A stretch of 64,000 nucleotides of DNA from Blasia pusilla (GCA_050084515.1 CM114271.1:23374001-23438000); one strand, 5' to 3'; positions 1-11,313 are shown, counted from the stretch's first letter. A program made the numbers and translations. Notes: generated by a model not told the origin, from the letters alone.

Positions 1-2422
1 CTCGCTACGCGAATGGTCATTCGGGACGCGTTTGCGGGTTATCGGAAGTCCGTCTTTGGGCCGACGGATGCAAGCCGGAGCTCAAAAGATTAGAGCCCAT
101 TCTGGATGAAGCAAACCTGGAAAGTTCTGTAGATTTCGAGGTTTGGCTTGAAGACATCCGGGACAAGCCAATAAAAAACCCAAGATTCAAGACAATGTTC
201 AAGGTTTGCGTCCTCCCTCAGGCAGAGCTTGACGAAGAAATCGAGGGGAACAAACCGGATCAAGCAAAGAAGAAGCGAGATCTACAGGAGCAGACGGCCG
301 ATTCAGTTCGAGTTAAAGCTGCCCAACGGATGGTCTTCAGGTACCTCGTCCAGTGTAAGAATGCAAGTACCTGGGGAAAATTACCGGCAACCTTGAAATT
401 GTGGGCTTCGCCGCCTGATGGAGAGACATTCTCCATGTACGACATGGAGATGGGGCAGCACATGTCTGATTGGGAGGTGGAGAATTGCCTCATTTGGCTT
501 GACTTCAATGACCCAAAAGACATCACCGATAAGGATTTACGAAGTGCTTCATGATGTAGTGGCCTCATGACAAGACGACATCCCCAATTTTGTGCAGCCT
601 GAAGACTTCTTCGGAGGAGATGCGGAAGAGCAAGCCCACGAGACAGCTGAGTTGGCTTCCAAGGTCCGCATAGCCAAAGACAAATCCACAACGGGTCTCA
701 AAGGCAAGGCGAGGGGAGGGAAAAATTCCAAGGCCGAGTCTTCCCAAAGAGAGGCTAAAGATTCAAGGCCAGAGGCGGAATCGTCCGGACGAGCGGGGAG
801 AGAGGATCGGACCAGGTCCTCGGCGAAAAAACTCCACCAGAGTCTGAGGTCATAGAGATCCCGACAAGCCGTCCGCAGACTCGGGAGAAGCGGAAGCGAG
901 AGGTGCCAGGGTTGTCCCAAGGAGAATACATTCCATCATCCTTGGGAAGACATAGATAAAGAACGACCCGGACAAGCGTCCTCCTTCAGTTCACTCCTTT
1001 ACTGGATGAGCTGAAAAACTTCAGTTCTCAAGCGTCGACACCAGCCATCGATAAATTGACAACGCTGGGACGGAAGCTCTAACAAAACGGGCACGCTGCC
1101 TGGACGGTGAATGGAGTGGTCGAAGAGGTTGCGGTGGATCTCTTGATCGCTGATCTGCCCTCGGGGTTGCAACTGTGGGGCGAGAAACCGTCGGACGGGG
1201 TACTTGAGTGGAATGTGCCGCTCTCTTATGACCAAATTGCGCTATTGTTCTCCTTTGCAGACGCCTATCTGAGTGACAGGGGTTGCTTCTTGGAGTTGAC
1301 TGGAGGGAGCGAGGACGAGCTCTTCAACCTCCAGTGCGTCAAGAGGTCGCTAAAGTGGGGGACGGCGCAATCGTGGATCATAAAAAACGAGTACCCACTC
1401 CGATCCGCGACGAGTCAGATTCGGGTAAGGCTCAATGAGTGTTAATTTCAGATAGTATATCTCCGTTTTTTTTGTCTGTGAGCAACCGTCGGAAGGCGAC
1501 GGGTTGCTCGCTTAGGGCAGCCCATGCTCGGCTGAGAGCAACCCGTCGGTTTCCAACGGGTTGCATCTTTCCTAGATACACAGGGAAAACCGTGGTGTAC
1601 CTGAAACCCGTCGGAACCCGACGGGTTGTAGTTGCTTTTGGTTTTTCCTTGTGTTTCCGGAAAGCTGCAACCCATCTGATAGCGATGGGTTGCTCTCAGC
1701 CGAGCATGGGCTGCTCTAGGCCAGCAACCCGTCGCCTCCCGACGGGTTGTTTTGTCCCTGACCAACCCATCGGAAGGCGACGGGTTGGTCAGGGACAAAA
1801 CAACCCGCCGGACTCCGGCAAAGTTGATCCAAAGTTAGTAATTGAAAAAGTTCTCTAGGGTCAAGCCGACTTCTTTAGTTGCTGACATTGTTTCCAACGT
1901 GCTTCTTTACAGATGGACCACTCCTACTTGTACTACTTCGTTCGGCCCGAGCACAATTTCTAGGTGTTCAAGATCCAGGATCCTGTGGATCGATGCTCAG
2001 ATGGGTACAACTTAGATAGTTTGTACAATTCCCCCCCGGGAATTTACATGCAAGACAATACCCCACTTCTGGGAGGAAGGGAAAAATCGCCAGCCCTAAT
2101 GCAAATGCTCATCGAGCTCTGCTCAAGGCCGGGTGACTTGGTGTTTGACTTAGTGGGACTTTCAGGGGCAAGTATCAAAGGCGCCTGGCAAAGTGGCAAG
2201 AACATTCTCTGCCTCGAGGGAAGGCAGAACTCGTTTGACCTTTGCAAGGAGGCAAAGGCGAATACTGAAAGGCTCGTTAGGCACAACTCTCCACCGAAGC
2301 CGAGAGCTCCGGTTCCAGACCCACCATTGGTAGTGACTCCATCGTCACTTCCAACGATTCCGAAAATCGGGAGGGCAAGGCCGAAAGTAATTTTGCAAGA
2401 GCTCTCGGACGATGACGAGTGA
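1..2422 (+). pseudogene. Beta-class DNA methyltransferase of the Mutator-like element, copy A (partial, broken)
   Basis: This is an N6-adenine or N4-cytosine DNA methyltransferase-like protein. The upstream exon runs to 1424 and ends at a GT donor (CGG|GTAAGG); the last exon is 1913-2422, after a pyrimidine-rich stretch ending in CAG. Near 1130-1290 it encodes a motif IV-like stretch (VDLLIADLPSG) followed by LSDRGCFLEL. The last exon encodes motif X and motif I: REKSPALMQMLIELCSRPGD, then VFDLVGLSGAS, then ILCLEG. This order (IV first, X-I last) is typical of beta-class enzymes such as CcrM. Before these lies a charged Lys/Glu/Ser-rich linker (about 600-900). Internal stops occur at about 551, 568, 957, 1079 and 1961, so the copy is dead. 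The catalytic DPPY is replaced by DLPS, so activity of the family is uncertain. The family assignment rests on motif spacing only. Confidence 0.65.
1483..1812. repeat. Palindrome array in methyltransferase intron, copy A
   Basis: The intron 1425-1912 holds about six imperfect palindromes with arms close to CAACCCGTCGG and CGACGGGTTG. The centres vary (AAGG, TTTCC, AACC, AGTCC-like). Some arms carry paired changes, for example CCCATC matched by GATGGG near 1672-1692, so symmetry rather than exact sequence is kept. From 1744 to 1806 the pairing extends well beyond one palindrome: 25-bp arms beginning GGGTTGTTTTGTCCC flank a smaller palindrome. Confidence 0.85.
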
Positions 2423-4189
2423 GTTCAAAGAACTCAACGACCACTTGCTTGACTCGCAAGCGTTTGGAGTAGGGAGTTTTTGATGATGAGGCAAAAGATT
2501 TCATAGAATAGATCAAATGTACAGTTCCGAAATTTTTTCGGATGATATAAAGGAGAAGATTTTTTCGAACGATGGTGGTGCTTGTAAAAGTTTGCTGAAC
2601 AATTTTTATGTCTTTTCAAATGTGATCGTCTATGTACTCCGCAGACTTCTATTTTGCAACCCGTCGGATTTCTCCTGCTTGCAACTTTTCACTTTTTGAT
2701 GATAGTACCTTTTTACCACTTCCAGGCAACTTGTCGGATTCCGACACGTTGCCCGATCGGACTCTTTCCCTGTTGGTCCAACTTAAGAGGAAGTCTGGCG
2801 GGCTTCTTCCCTTGGCACCTTCCCCTCAACTCGTAAAGGCAGGCGTAGGCTTCTTTTCTTCTCTGAGACGTGTTGGATTCCAACTACTTGTGCGATTGCC
2901 ATCATGGTATTACCAAGGATGGAGCACATATTGATATTGGATGGGTGTCACATTGCAGAGCGTACAAGGTATACTGCCGAGGAAGGCGGTGGGACTCAAA
3001 TTAGGTTACATGGGATCGTTATGGCGTACCTAGGGGGGGGCCAAGGCTCTCGAATTCGCCAACATTTTTTATCCCCGTCTACAATCGGCTAGAGGAGCCA
3101 CTTGTATCCCAGGAAATTCCTTTTGTACTGTCACCCAGGAGAGTTAGGAGTAAATTTGTAGATGATGAGGCTGAAGAAATAATAGACTAGGTCAAATGTA
3201 TATTTCCGAGGTTCCTTCGGAGGTAATAAAGGACGAGATTTTTTCAACCCATAATGGTGTTTGTAAAAGTTTGCTGGAATATTTTGTTGGACTTGTGGAT
3301 TGTGTTCTTTTAGCTACTCAGAATGACAATTTTGCAACCCGTATGATTCCGACAGGTTGCAACTTTTTGCTTTTTTCCCACTGCAACTTTTTAACCATTT
3401 CCAAGCAAGCTATCGGATTCCGACAAGTTGACTTCTTGAGTGATCGGACTCTTTCACTGTGAGACCAACTTCTGACGCATTGTGGCGGGCTTCTTAACGT
3501 TTGTCTCGTTCCCCTACATTCGTCAAACCAGTTGTAGGCTTCTTTTCTTGTCTAAGATGTGCAGGATTCCTACTACCTATCGGATTGCCGTTTCGGATTC
3601 CCAACCTGTTAGATCGTCGTGGGTGCAGGGTGGAAGAAAATCACTTCTAAAAATCTTTCCTTTCTTATGGTGAGCTTTCTTACGGGTTGGGAGGGGTGCA
3701 GCTTCTCAGTTTCTCAGCCTTAGGATTTGAATGAAGGGACATTAGTTCCTCTTTACTCTCACACAGCTAACAATCTTTTGGTTCAATTATCCTCTCATGT
3801 GTTCACATTTCACAAATTTGGTCTCGAGCAGACACCATTCATAACCAACAGAAAGTTGGTTATGGGGCAATTCAAGGGAGGCCATGATGCAGGCAACAAT
3901 CCCTACAAAAAGAGAGGTTGGCATCCGGGTGGTCCTCCAACAAAAATACCCCTTGGGCATTGCTTTTTGTAGACCGAGACAGGTAATGTTAAGAAACTTA
4001 GGCTCAGATGGAGAGTGATGGAAAAATGTTTGTAGTGGTCTTATGATGTCTACTTTTTTTTCGCCCCCAGGAAAAAGGAGGTTTTTTTAGGGCCAAATGT
4101 GGACCACTACCTACTCTCTTCTAAAGATTTCATGAATTTGAAAGCAAACAAAAATTTCAAATATGTCAAAAAGTTTTGAAGAGAGGAGG
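2423..4189. other. 3' noncoding region of element A with scattered palindromes
   Basis: No credible gene is visible. The region matches, inverted, 11.9-13.6 kb. Isolated palindromes of the same family with GGATTCC centres lie near 2655-2760 and 3335-3440, with a weaker one near 3590-3620. Repeated cassettes occur: two related copies of a stretch containing 'acgatggtggtgcttgtaaa'-type sequence at about 2515-2620 and 3195-3290. This suggests an internal duplication of the 3' region. Confidence 0.6.
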
Positions 4190-4279
4190 CGGATTTGGCC
4201 CTTTTTTTTTAAGAGAGACTCTCCTCTCTTCCTCTCTTCCTCTCCTCTCTTACTTTCTCCTGCCACAATACCAGCCCCC
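4190..4279 (-). repeat. Terminal inverted repeat-type end of element A
   Basis: Read on the minus strand from 4279, the end begins GGGGGCTGGTATTGTGGCAG and runs into a purine tract (GAGAGGAGAGGAAGAG), then TCTCTCTTAAAAAAAAAGGG. The ends at 9105 and 11817 are the same apart from small differences. The right end of segment D (about 46850-46950) is a diverged version, with GTATTGTCATGAGGAG, GTAAGAGGAGAGGAAGAG and a later AAAAAAAAGT run. Conserved ends in inverted relation support a TIR DNA transposon. Confidence 0.75.
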
Positions 4280-4289
4280 GATGTTGCGG

Positions 4290-5510
4290 AACACCACGTT
4301 GTTTACACCCTTCTTGGCTTGGAAGGGGTTGTTTTAGCACTTGGAGGGACCACCCATGGATGATTACCATGAGTTTAGGAAGGACCATGTTGCTGAGATT
4401 GAGGCGTGGAGACAATATTGGTCTCCAGGCTATGTGTCTATCACCCATGGTGGTATTGGTAGTATTGTTCCTACTATGTCAGCCAGCCCGACGTTGAGTG
4501 GTACGAGTACGAGCTGGAGTGGGAGTACCAGTGGAGGTACCCATGGAGGTACCAATGGGGGTACTAGTGGAGGTACTAGTGCCCCACCATCGTTCAGCCC
4601 GGTTGCAGAGTTCTTCAAGAGGTTGAAGAAGAACTATCAGGGAGTGAAGACAGAGAAGTTGAGAAGTCTTCAGGAATTTGAGCGAAAGACATGTGAGAGT
4701 CTTCGTGAGGCATAAACTCGTATGCGATGCTTGATTTCAGTTACCCAGGGTGTGACTGAGGCTCAGACAGTCCAATTTTGGTATGGGATCTTGGACACAA
4801 AGTTACGCCGCAGGGTACATGATGCTACTCTTATGAGTGATGATTCACCCACATTGACCCATGTGTTTGCTCTACATGAGAAGATTGAGCTTAACATGGT
4901 GAAGGAGAGAGTGTTGACATCCATATTCAATAGGGATACAACTATTACTTCTCGTGTTTAGCACCCCAGCTTACAATCTCGTAGTAGTAGTGGTGGTGGT
5001 AGTAGTAGTGGGAGTTGTGGGGGGTACACACGACCTCAATCAGGTCCTAGAGGGACACTTGCACAGAGACCATTGCCTTCATTTGCTGCCCCGTAGCAAG
5101 GAAAGTCATGTTGGACATGTGGAGGTGATCATGTTAGGAAGTTTTGTCCCCAAGAGGATGGGAGACGGACTTTGGAGGATGGGCCTCATTTGGCCCCAAC
5201 TCAGTGTGATCATTGCGGGAGACCAGGTCATCCCCGAGAGCTTTGCTTTGATCTTCATCTAGAGTTGAGATCACCCTGTGGCCATGGTGGAGTAGCTCCA
5301 AGAGGCCGAGGTGGTAGAGGTGGACCAATGGTTGGAGAGCCTACGGTGGCCACCCCTACTACTACGACACATCCAGCTATGGCTGCGAGGATTGAGCAGT
5401 TGGAGCATAAGTTGGCTACTATGGCTAGTATCCAGCATAGATCAGGTTCGGGAGCAAGGGCTTCCACCTCTTATGGAGGGGATGATCTCTCTTATATGGC
5501 GAAAAGATAG
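4290..5510 (+). pseudogene. Gag of gypsy element G1
   Basis: The segment encodes LEGPPMDDYHEF, matching LEGASMDDYHEF in G3 at about 62985-63022, which confirms the family. A Ser/Thr/Gly-rich linker (about 4480-4590) is followed by a helical capsid-like stretch with SVTQGVTEAQ. Two zinc-knuckle motifs lie near 5107-5262: CWTCGGDHVRKFC (one residue short between the second Cys and His) and CDHCGRPGHPRELC (canonical C-x2-C-x4-H-x4-C). Gag would package the element RNA. A stop near 4715 and shifts near 4960 and 5170 make it non-functional. Confidence 0.75.
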
Positions 5511-5514
5511 GTTG

Positions 5515-7612
5515 AGGCATCAGTGCGATTTGAGAGGAGCCACTCGGCGTCGAGCCACGTGGTGCTATTGTGAGTTGGACCCACAGAGGGGTGAGGCAGG
5601 GAGGCAGGCTAGGCTTCCCCAGTCATTCTTGTTGTCTAAGGTGCTTAGGACTCCATCCATGGTTCCTATGCAGCCTATTGAGCCGATAGTGGGGAGTGAG
5701 GCATCTACATCGCGTGTAGAAGGCCCAGTTGGTGGCGGCGCCTATCTTGAGGAGACCTATCAGAGGGCGCCCATTTCAGTTACACACTGATTGGAGTAGG
5801 TTGGGACTTGGAGCGGTGTTGACACAACATGATGATGAGCACATGCATTTTGTGGTGGCCTATGCAAGTCGTTCGAATAATGCAGCAGAGTCGCGCTATA
5901 GTTCATATGAGGGAGAGTGCTTGGCAATAGTGTGGGTTGTGCCACACTTTAGGTGTTACTTGTTTGGCACACAGTTTACCCTTGTTACTGATCACCAGCC
6001 GCTCAAGTGGTTGATGGAGTGTGACAAGCTTATAGGGAAGCTTGCATGGTGGGCTCTTATCTTACAGGAGTATGACTTCCAGGTGGTACATAGACCTGGA
6101 GTTGCCAACCTTGATGCTGATGGGTTGAGTAGGAACCCATGTACTAGCCAAGAGGATGCAACTGGGGCTAGATGGCATGGCAAAGTTGATGAGGAGATGG
6201 TGCCAGGTTGGCATGCATCCGCCTTTTTATGTTGGTTAGAGGTGGACTCTAGTATGGAGGACCACATGACATCTTACTCTAGTTAGAGGGTAGATGGCCA
6301 GCCTTCAGATCCTAAGGTTGGAGATGGTGGTACGGATCAGCGTGATATTCATGATGATGCATTGGTGTTGGAGTTCCTACGGACCAGTAGGGTGCCAGGC
6401 ATAGTGAGTGCCAAGGAGCGACACCATGTTTTTCAACGTGCTAAGAGGTATCGATTGGAGGAAACACATATTCTCCGTGTGTGGGAGGATGGTAGAGTAC
6501 AAGTAGTGCCGCATTTGGCTCAGAGAGAGCGCATTGTGCGACATGCCCGTGAGGAGTTTGGACATTTTGGGGTAAAGCGTACGTATAGCTTACTCCTTGG
6601 TCAGTATTGGTGGCGTGGCATGCATACTCAGGTGCAGCAATTGGTGTCACGTTGTATGGTTTGTGACCGGGTGAGGGCATCATTCAATGCCCCTACACCA
6701 CGATTACACCCCTTGCCTATTATGGGGTTGGGTTACCGTTGGAGTGTGGACTTTTTTGGACCGTTACCGTTGCATTTATGCGACATCATCGATATGTGTT
6801 GGTGATGGTGGAGCACTTCTCCAAGTGGATTGAGTTGGTGGCATTACCTGACAAGGCAAGTGAGGGAACGGCGTATGCGTTTCTTGATAGAAGGCTTAGT
6901 CATTTTGATGCACCAGCTGAAGTGCTAACCGACCAGGGTACAGAGTTTTAGGGTGAGTTTCAGGTCTTGTGTGACAAGGCGTTGATTGATCATCGAACCA
7001 CGTCTCGAGATCATCCAGAGGCGGATGGTTTGGCTGAGCGTGTGGTTCAACGGTGAAGAGGGCATTGCACAAGTATGGCCTACAAAAGGGGCATCTTGGA
7101 GATTGGGATATTCACTTGCCATGGTTAGCCATGGGGTATAGGTTCAGTCGCCAAGCATCCTTGGCTTCCTTCTCACCTTATTTTCTTTTATACGGCCGAG
7201 ATCCAAACTTGCCAGCAGCAATTTGTCGGGAGTCTAGTGAGGTGGTGAACCTTGATGACCCAGAGATGTAGATGAGGGTGTGTTCTCAGCGGGCAGAGCT
7301 CTTCGGAGAGTTATGCCAACAGCCTTTGAGAATCTTGCCATTGCTCAACATAGAGATACATTGCGGTATGCAACCACTCGGGGTGGAGGTTATCGACCAT
7401 CAATTCGTAGGTTCCATGTGGGGGACTATGTCTATTTGCAGCAGATTGCACCGACAACGTTGGATGTGACGGCAGGCCGCACTATTTTACGAGTGCGCGA
7501 GGTGTTAGCTTCTAGAGTTCTCATGTTGGAGGGTCGTGATGGAGTTTTTTGGAAGGACCATGTGCGTAATTGTGCACCATGTCATCTTTCCAAATATGGA
7601 TGGTACTGTTGA
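5515..7612 (+). pseudogene. RNase H and integrase of gypsy element G1
   Basis: RNase H is read from about 5740: GRPFQLHTDWSRLGLGAVL, the YASRSNN stretch, YEGECLAIVW, TDHQPLKWL and ending DADGLSRNP. The integrase has an HHCC zinc-binding region (HAREEFGHFGVKRT ... CMVC, about 6540-6665). Its core contains WSVDFFGPLP, KWIELVALPDKASEG and VLTDQGTEF with catalytic-type Asp residues, then ADGLAERVVQ. Stops are at about 6284, 6949 and 7055. There is a frameshift near 6770, and sequence corresponding to protease and reverse transcriptase is missing. The last part (7280-7612) is the integrase C-terminal domain with RFHVGDYVYL. Confidence 0.8.
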
Positions 7613-7629
7613 CCCAAGCTTAGCCATGA

Positions 7630-7800
7630 TACGTGCTAGCTTGAGGTGCATGTTGTGTGGGTCTGCTGGTAACGCAACCCGTATGTTGGTGTGTGATCGG
7701 TGTTCTAGGGGTTGGCACATGATGTGTTTGACTCCACGTATGGATGTTGTTCCTCTGGAAGGTGGGTTTATCCTTGATGTATTTAGGAGAGGTAGATGAC
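7630..7800 (+). pseudogene. PHD-finger-like domain at the end of gypsy G1 pol
   Basis: Downstream of the integrase, near 7647-7760, the plus strand encodes LRCMLCGSAGNATRMLVCDR, then CSRGWHMMCLTPRMDVVP. The spacing C-x2-C-x11-C-x2-C-x4-H-x2-C followed by LTPxxxVP matches the first six zinc ligands of a PHD finger. The final W-x-C-x2-C pair is not recognisable here, but the G2 copy retains part of it. PHD fingers usually read histone H3 tails, so in this position the domain could steer integration, as chromodomains do in chromoviruses. That role is inferred. Confidence 0.6.
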
Positions 7801-8541
7801 TTGATCTTTGTATGATATGGATTACAGATGTGCGACTAATGATGGGGCAACCTAGCACCCGGCCTTCTCATTCGTGCACCCACGAAGGTGTATAACATGT
7901 AGTAGATGTATAGGGCTACCTAGGAGTTAGAGGGACCTAACCTCTAGTTAGGGGGGCGAGTTGTGGTACACTTATGTTTGTGGATGCTCTTGTCTATGTT
8001 ATGTATGTATGTGAGTATGGTATGTCAGCGATGTATGTTGTATGACGATATGGATTCGCACGACAGCTGTCATAACCATACGGATTATGTCGTAGAGTAT
8101 AGTGTGCTAGTCAAGGCCATACCTTATGTAGGACCGTAGTGGCTAGGTAGAGATACGGTTTCATACATAGGGTTGGGGGTTACTCACTTGGGGGTGACTT
8201 TCCCAATAGGGCCCGCTCTTAGGTTGGAGGATATAGTGTGGAGTGCACCCAAAGAACAGTCAGTTCTTTGAGTTGAGCCTGTTGCGTTGGGAGTTAGCCT
8301 TGGTAGTGAGTAGAGATCTTGGCTATGGTGTTTCCCGCAAGCTTTGACCTAGATTCTCCCATCGTGGGGTGGGTTTGGCTTGATTGTATGTGATTCTATA
8401 CATATTTTATGACAAAAGTCTTTCACGGATTTCAGTTGTGGTACACTTATGTTTGTGGATGCTCTCGCCTATGTTATATATGTATGTGAATATGGTATGT
8501 GAGCGATGTATGTTGTATGACAATGTGGATTCGCACGACAC
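7801..8541 (+). repeat. Polypurine tract and LTR-like sequence of G1 with a direct repeat
   Basis: A purine-rich TTAGGGGGGCGAG at 7948-7960 is followed by TGTGGTACACTTATG at 7962, a typical polypurine tract and LTR start. About 100 bp from this point (7962-8065) recur at 8437-8541 with small differences, including ATGTATGTTGTATGAC and GGATTCGCACGAC. G2 has a related start at 38066. The arrangement may be two tandem LTR pieces or an internal LTR duplication. No gene is visible. Confidence 0.55.
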
Positions 8542-9104
8542 ACATGGGAGAGAGGAGAGATAAGTTTCAAGAACGTACATATTTTGGAACATAACTAGAT
8601 TCTGCTGCTAGTTTAAATCCTCTTGCCACTTATGAATTTGGTGATGATGCTTTGAAGATTTGGCGACATAAGAAGCAAAAATATATCTGGCATGACCTCC
8701 ATCCTTTGAGTAGTGATGAAGAATGTGCAAATTTAGAGACTATGCCTTAGTTGGAGCTAATAAAGTTGTTGTGGAGACTTTGAAGGAAGGGTTGCAAGAA
8801 GCAAGAAGCATGTGTATTATGATGCAGATGTGTCCACATTCATCTTGCAAGGAAACAGATCGAATATGGTGGGAGATGCCTTGGGAGGTGGAGAAAAAAA
8901 CTTGGTTGCGTGATTGCCAAGAATTATCAATTTTTTATCTGCATTGTGAAGTTGATTATGAAACAACCCTTATGAAAAACGAGCATGCAAGTTATCGTGA
9001 TGGTGTAAGGGCAAACATTTGGAATGATTTTGTTCCATTAGTTCACTCGTCTAATTTGTGGAATGAACCAAATCCTCCCTTAGTTCTCCCAAGTGATAAC
9101 AATA
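8542..9104 (+). pseudogene. Fragment of an unrecognised ORF, left flank of segment C
   Basis: From about 8723 an open stretch reads FRDYALVGANKVVVETLKEG, later DCQELSIFYLHCEVDYETTL and FVPLVHSSNLWNEPNPPLVL, running directly into the transposon end at 9105. I do not recognise the family. The composition (Trp, Cys and acidic residues) is compatible with real coding origin. A fragment with similar character begins just outside the opposite transposon end at 46951. The two may be halves of one ORF split by the transposon, or parts of another transposon. Confidence 0.3.
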
Positions 9105-9914
9105 GGGGGCTGGTATTCTGGGAGGAGAGAGTAAGAGAGAGAGTAAGAGAGGAGAGTCTCTCTAAAAAAAAAAGGGCAGAATCCGCCTCCTTCTTTAAAA
9201 CTTTTTGAAATTTTGAAATTTTTGTTTGCTGTCAAATTCATGAAATCTTTAGAAGAGAGTAGCAAGTGGACCACATTAGGGCCAAAAGTAACCTTCTTTT
9301 TCCTGGCTTGGAAAAATAAGTAGACATCATAAGACCACTACAAACATTCTTTCATCACTCTTCATGTGAGCCCAATTTTCTTCACATTTCCTATCTAAGC
9401 CAGCTCTATAGACAGTCGGGCTGAGGGGTATTATTGTTGGAGGACCATCGGCAGATAATTTGACCAGAAGTAACAATTTCATCTCAATGAAAGGTTCAAA
9501 TAAAGACTCTAACTATGGTCTCAATAGACTCTTATGCCCTTCAAGGTTTAACTTCTCCAAAGATGTGGTTGATATTATGGATTGTTGACTCTTCTTGCAA
9601 AATGCATTAAATATCCCATCCCATCAATACTCATCCATGAGGGGGCTTTAAACAACAGAAAAAATCACTCATCACTAATGGTAGCCGAAGACTTTCATGA
9701 CAACATTGATGATGTTGGCTCATGAATGGGTGCATAAAGTATACCATGGAGTGCTATGCGTTTGAAAACTTGGTTTCACCATTCTCTCAGCCACTGAGAA
9801 ATGTATGCATCAAGAAGAAAATGTGATCAGACTGAGAGGACAATTGAAGCAAAAGGTTGATAGTTGTCAGGAGTAAAGAAGAACTGATGCACCCATGTCC
9901 CTTCATTTAGACCC

Positions 9915-10325
9915 TAAATGTCGGAATCCGACAGGTTGCAACTCTTGCAACCCGTCGGGATCCGATGGGTTGCACCCATTGCAAGCAAGGACACCACAAG
10001 AAAAGAAGGATCTTGATAAGTGATTCCATTCCACCCTGCAATCCATAAGAATCCGATAGGTTGGGAATCCAACATGAAAATCTGACACGTAGTAGGAATC
10101 CAACACGCCTCTAAAATACCGTGTTAGAGAAGAATGGTGTGACGATAATGGGGGAACCAGGCAAAAGTGAAGAAACCTGCTTGAATGCCTGAAAAGTTGG
10201 ACTAACAGGAAAAGAGTGGGATCACTCAAGCAGCCAACTTGTCAGAATCTGACAAGTTGCCTGAAAGGGGTTTAAAATATTGTGACAAGTTGCAACCCGT
10301 TGGAATCCGACGGGTTGCAAAATAA
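9915..10325. repeat. Palindromes in the 3' region of segment C
   Basis: Four or five palindromes of the CAACCCGTCGG family are present. Examples are GCAACCCGTCGG-GATC-CGATGGGTTGC near 9948-9974, AACTTGTCAGAATCTGACAAGTT near 10235-10258, and GCAACCCGTTGG-AATC-CGACGGGTTGC near 10294-10319. Centres are mainly GGAATCC or GGGATCC. Confidence 0.8.
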
Positions 10326-10800
10326 ACAACATCGAGTAGATAGACCAACACAATTGACAAGAACAAAAAAAAATTCATCAAAATTTTACAAAAACCATCA
10401 TGGTTCAAAAACTTCTTGTCCTTTATTACATCCGAGGGAAGCTCAGAAATGTACATTTGATCTAGTCTATGATTTCTTCAGCCTCTTCATCTAAAAATTT
10501 ACTCCTAACTCTCCTAGGTTCTTGTACAAAAGGAATATCTTGGGATACAAGTGGCTCCTCTAGCCGATTGTAGACCGGGACTATAAATGTTGGGGAATTC
10601 GAGAGCCTTGGCCCCTCCCTAGGTACACCATAATGGTCCCATATAACATGATTTGAGTCCTAACCCCTTCCTCGATAGTAAATCTTGTATGCTCTACAAG
10701 GTGACACCCATCCAATATCAATATGTGCTCCGTCCTTGGAAAGCACTAAATCCCAACTCCAAAACACTTCAGTCAAGCTTGGTCCAATAAATCTTTGAAC
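10326..10800. other. 3' noncoding region of segment C between palindromes and methyltransferase exon
   Basis: No gene is visible. The stretch is collinear with 12.7-13.1 kb of segment B, for example the ATTACATCCGAGGGA/ATTACCTCCGAAGGA piece, the 'ctaactctcct' stretch, and CACCCATCCAATATCAATAT. It represents the shared untranslated 3' part of the family. Confidence 0.6.
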
Positions 10801-11313
10801 TCACTTGTGATCGTCCGATAGCTCTTCCAGAATTACTATTAGCTTTGCCCTCCGGATTTTTGGAATAGTAGGAAGTGACGATGGTGTCTCTATCAATGGT
10901 GGCTCTAGAATTGGAGTTGTTGGCTTTGTAGGAGAGTTGTATACTCCCACTAGCCTCTCGTAATCCGCCTCTACCTCTTTGCAAAGGTCAAAAAGTTATG
11001 GCCTTCCCTCAAGGCAGAGAATGTTCCTAGCACTCTACCATGCGCCTTTGATACTTGCCCTTGATAGGCCCACTAAGTCAAAGACCAAGTCACCCAGCCT
11101 CAAGCAAAGCTCCATGATTGTTTGCATCAAGGCAGGTGACTTCTCCCTTCCTCCAAGTAAGGGGGTCCCTTCCTCCATGAAAATTCCCAGGGGGGAATTG
11201 TAGAGATTATCTAAGCTATACCCATCGGAGCATGGATCCACTAGATCCGGGATCAGGAACACCAGGAAGTTGTGCTCGGGCCTTATAAAGCAGTAGACAA
11301 ATGAGTGGTCCAT
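10801..11313 (-). pseudogene. Last exon of element methyltransferase, copy C
   Basis: On the minus strand, the exon reads MDHSFVYCFIRPEHNFLVFL, then REKSPALMQTIMELCLRLGD, DLVFDLVGLSRASIKGAW and ILCLEGRP. These are motif X and motif I with the acidic ribose-contact residue of a beta-class DNA methyltransferase. One stop interrupts it after ILCLEGRP. The end EELSDD(H) matches the C-termini of copies A and B. Relative to A, the second glycine of the SAM loop is Arg (LSRAS instead of LSGAS), which would weaken cofactor binding. Confidence 0.65.

Larger units (their letters stand above)
1..4279 (+). mobile_element. Mutator-like element, segment A (methyltransferase-side half, window-truncated)
   Basis: The segment is a reverse-complement relative of 11817 to about 16080: the same methyltransferase exons, the same palindrome-filled intron, the same 3' region and the same terminal sequence follow in the same order. 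It enters the window in the middle of the methyltransferase gene and ends at 4279 with ...CAATACCAGCCCCC. Read inward, that end gives GGGGGCTGGTATTGTGGCAG, followed by a purine-rich GAGAGG tract, which also starts segments B (11817) and C (9105). Immediately outside lies gag sequence of a gypsy element, so this copy was inserted into that element. The target duplication cannot be checked because the other end is outside the window. Confidence 0.8.
4280..8541 (+). mobile_element. Ty3/gypsy LTR retrotransposon remnant G1 (5'-truncated, internally deleted)
   Basis: Gag with zinc knuckles, RNase H, integrase, a PHD-like finger, a purine-rich tract and an LTR-like start follow in order on the plus strand, giving a Ty3/gypsy layout. 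The 5' part is cut off by element A at 4279. Protease and reverse transcriptase are missing: gag-like sequence passes to RNase H between about 5515 and 5740, so an internal deletion is present. Stops and frameshifts are frequent. G2 (34.8-38.2 kb) and G3 (62.6-64 kb) belong to the same family. Confidence 0.85.

Noticed and set aside
1448-1858. Open frames on both strands in the methyltransferase intron
   Set aside because: Same reason: translation of palindromes inside an intron with clear GT and AG borders.
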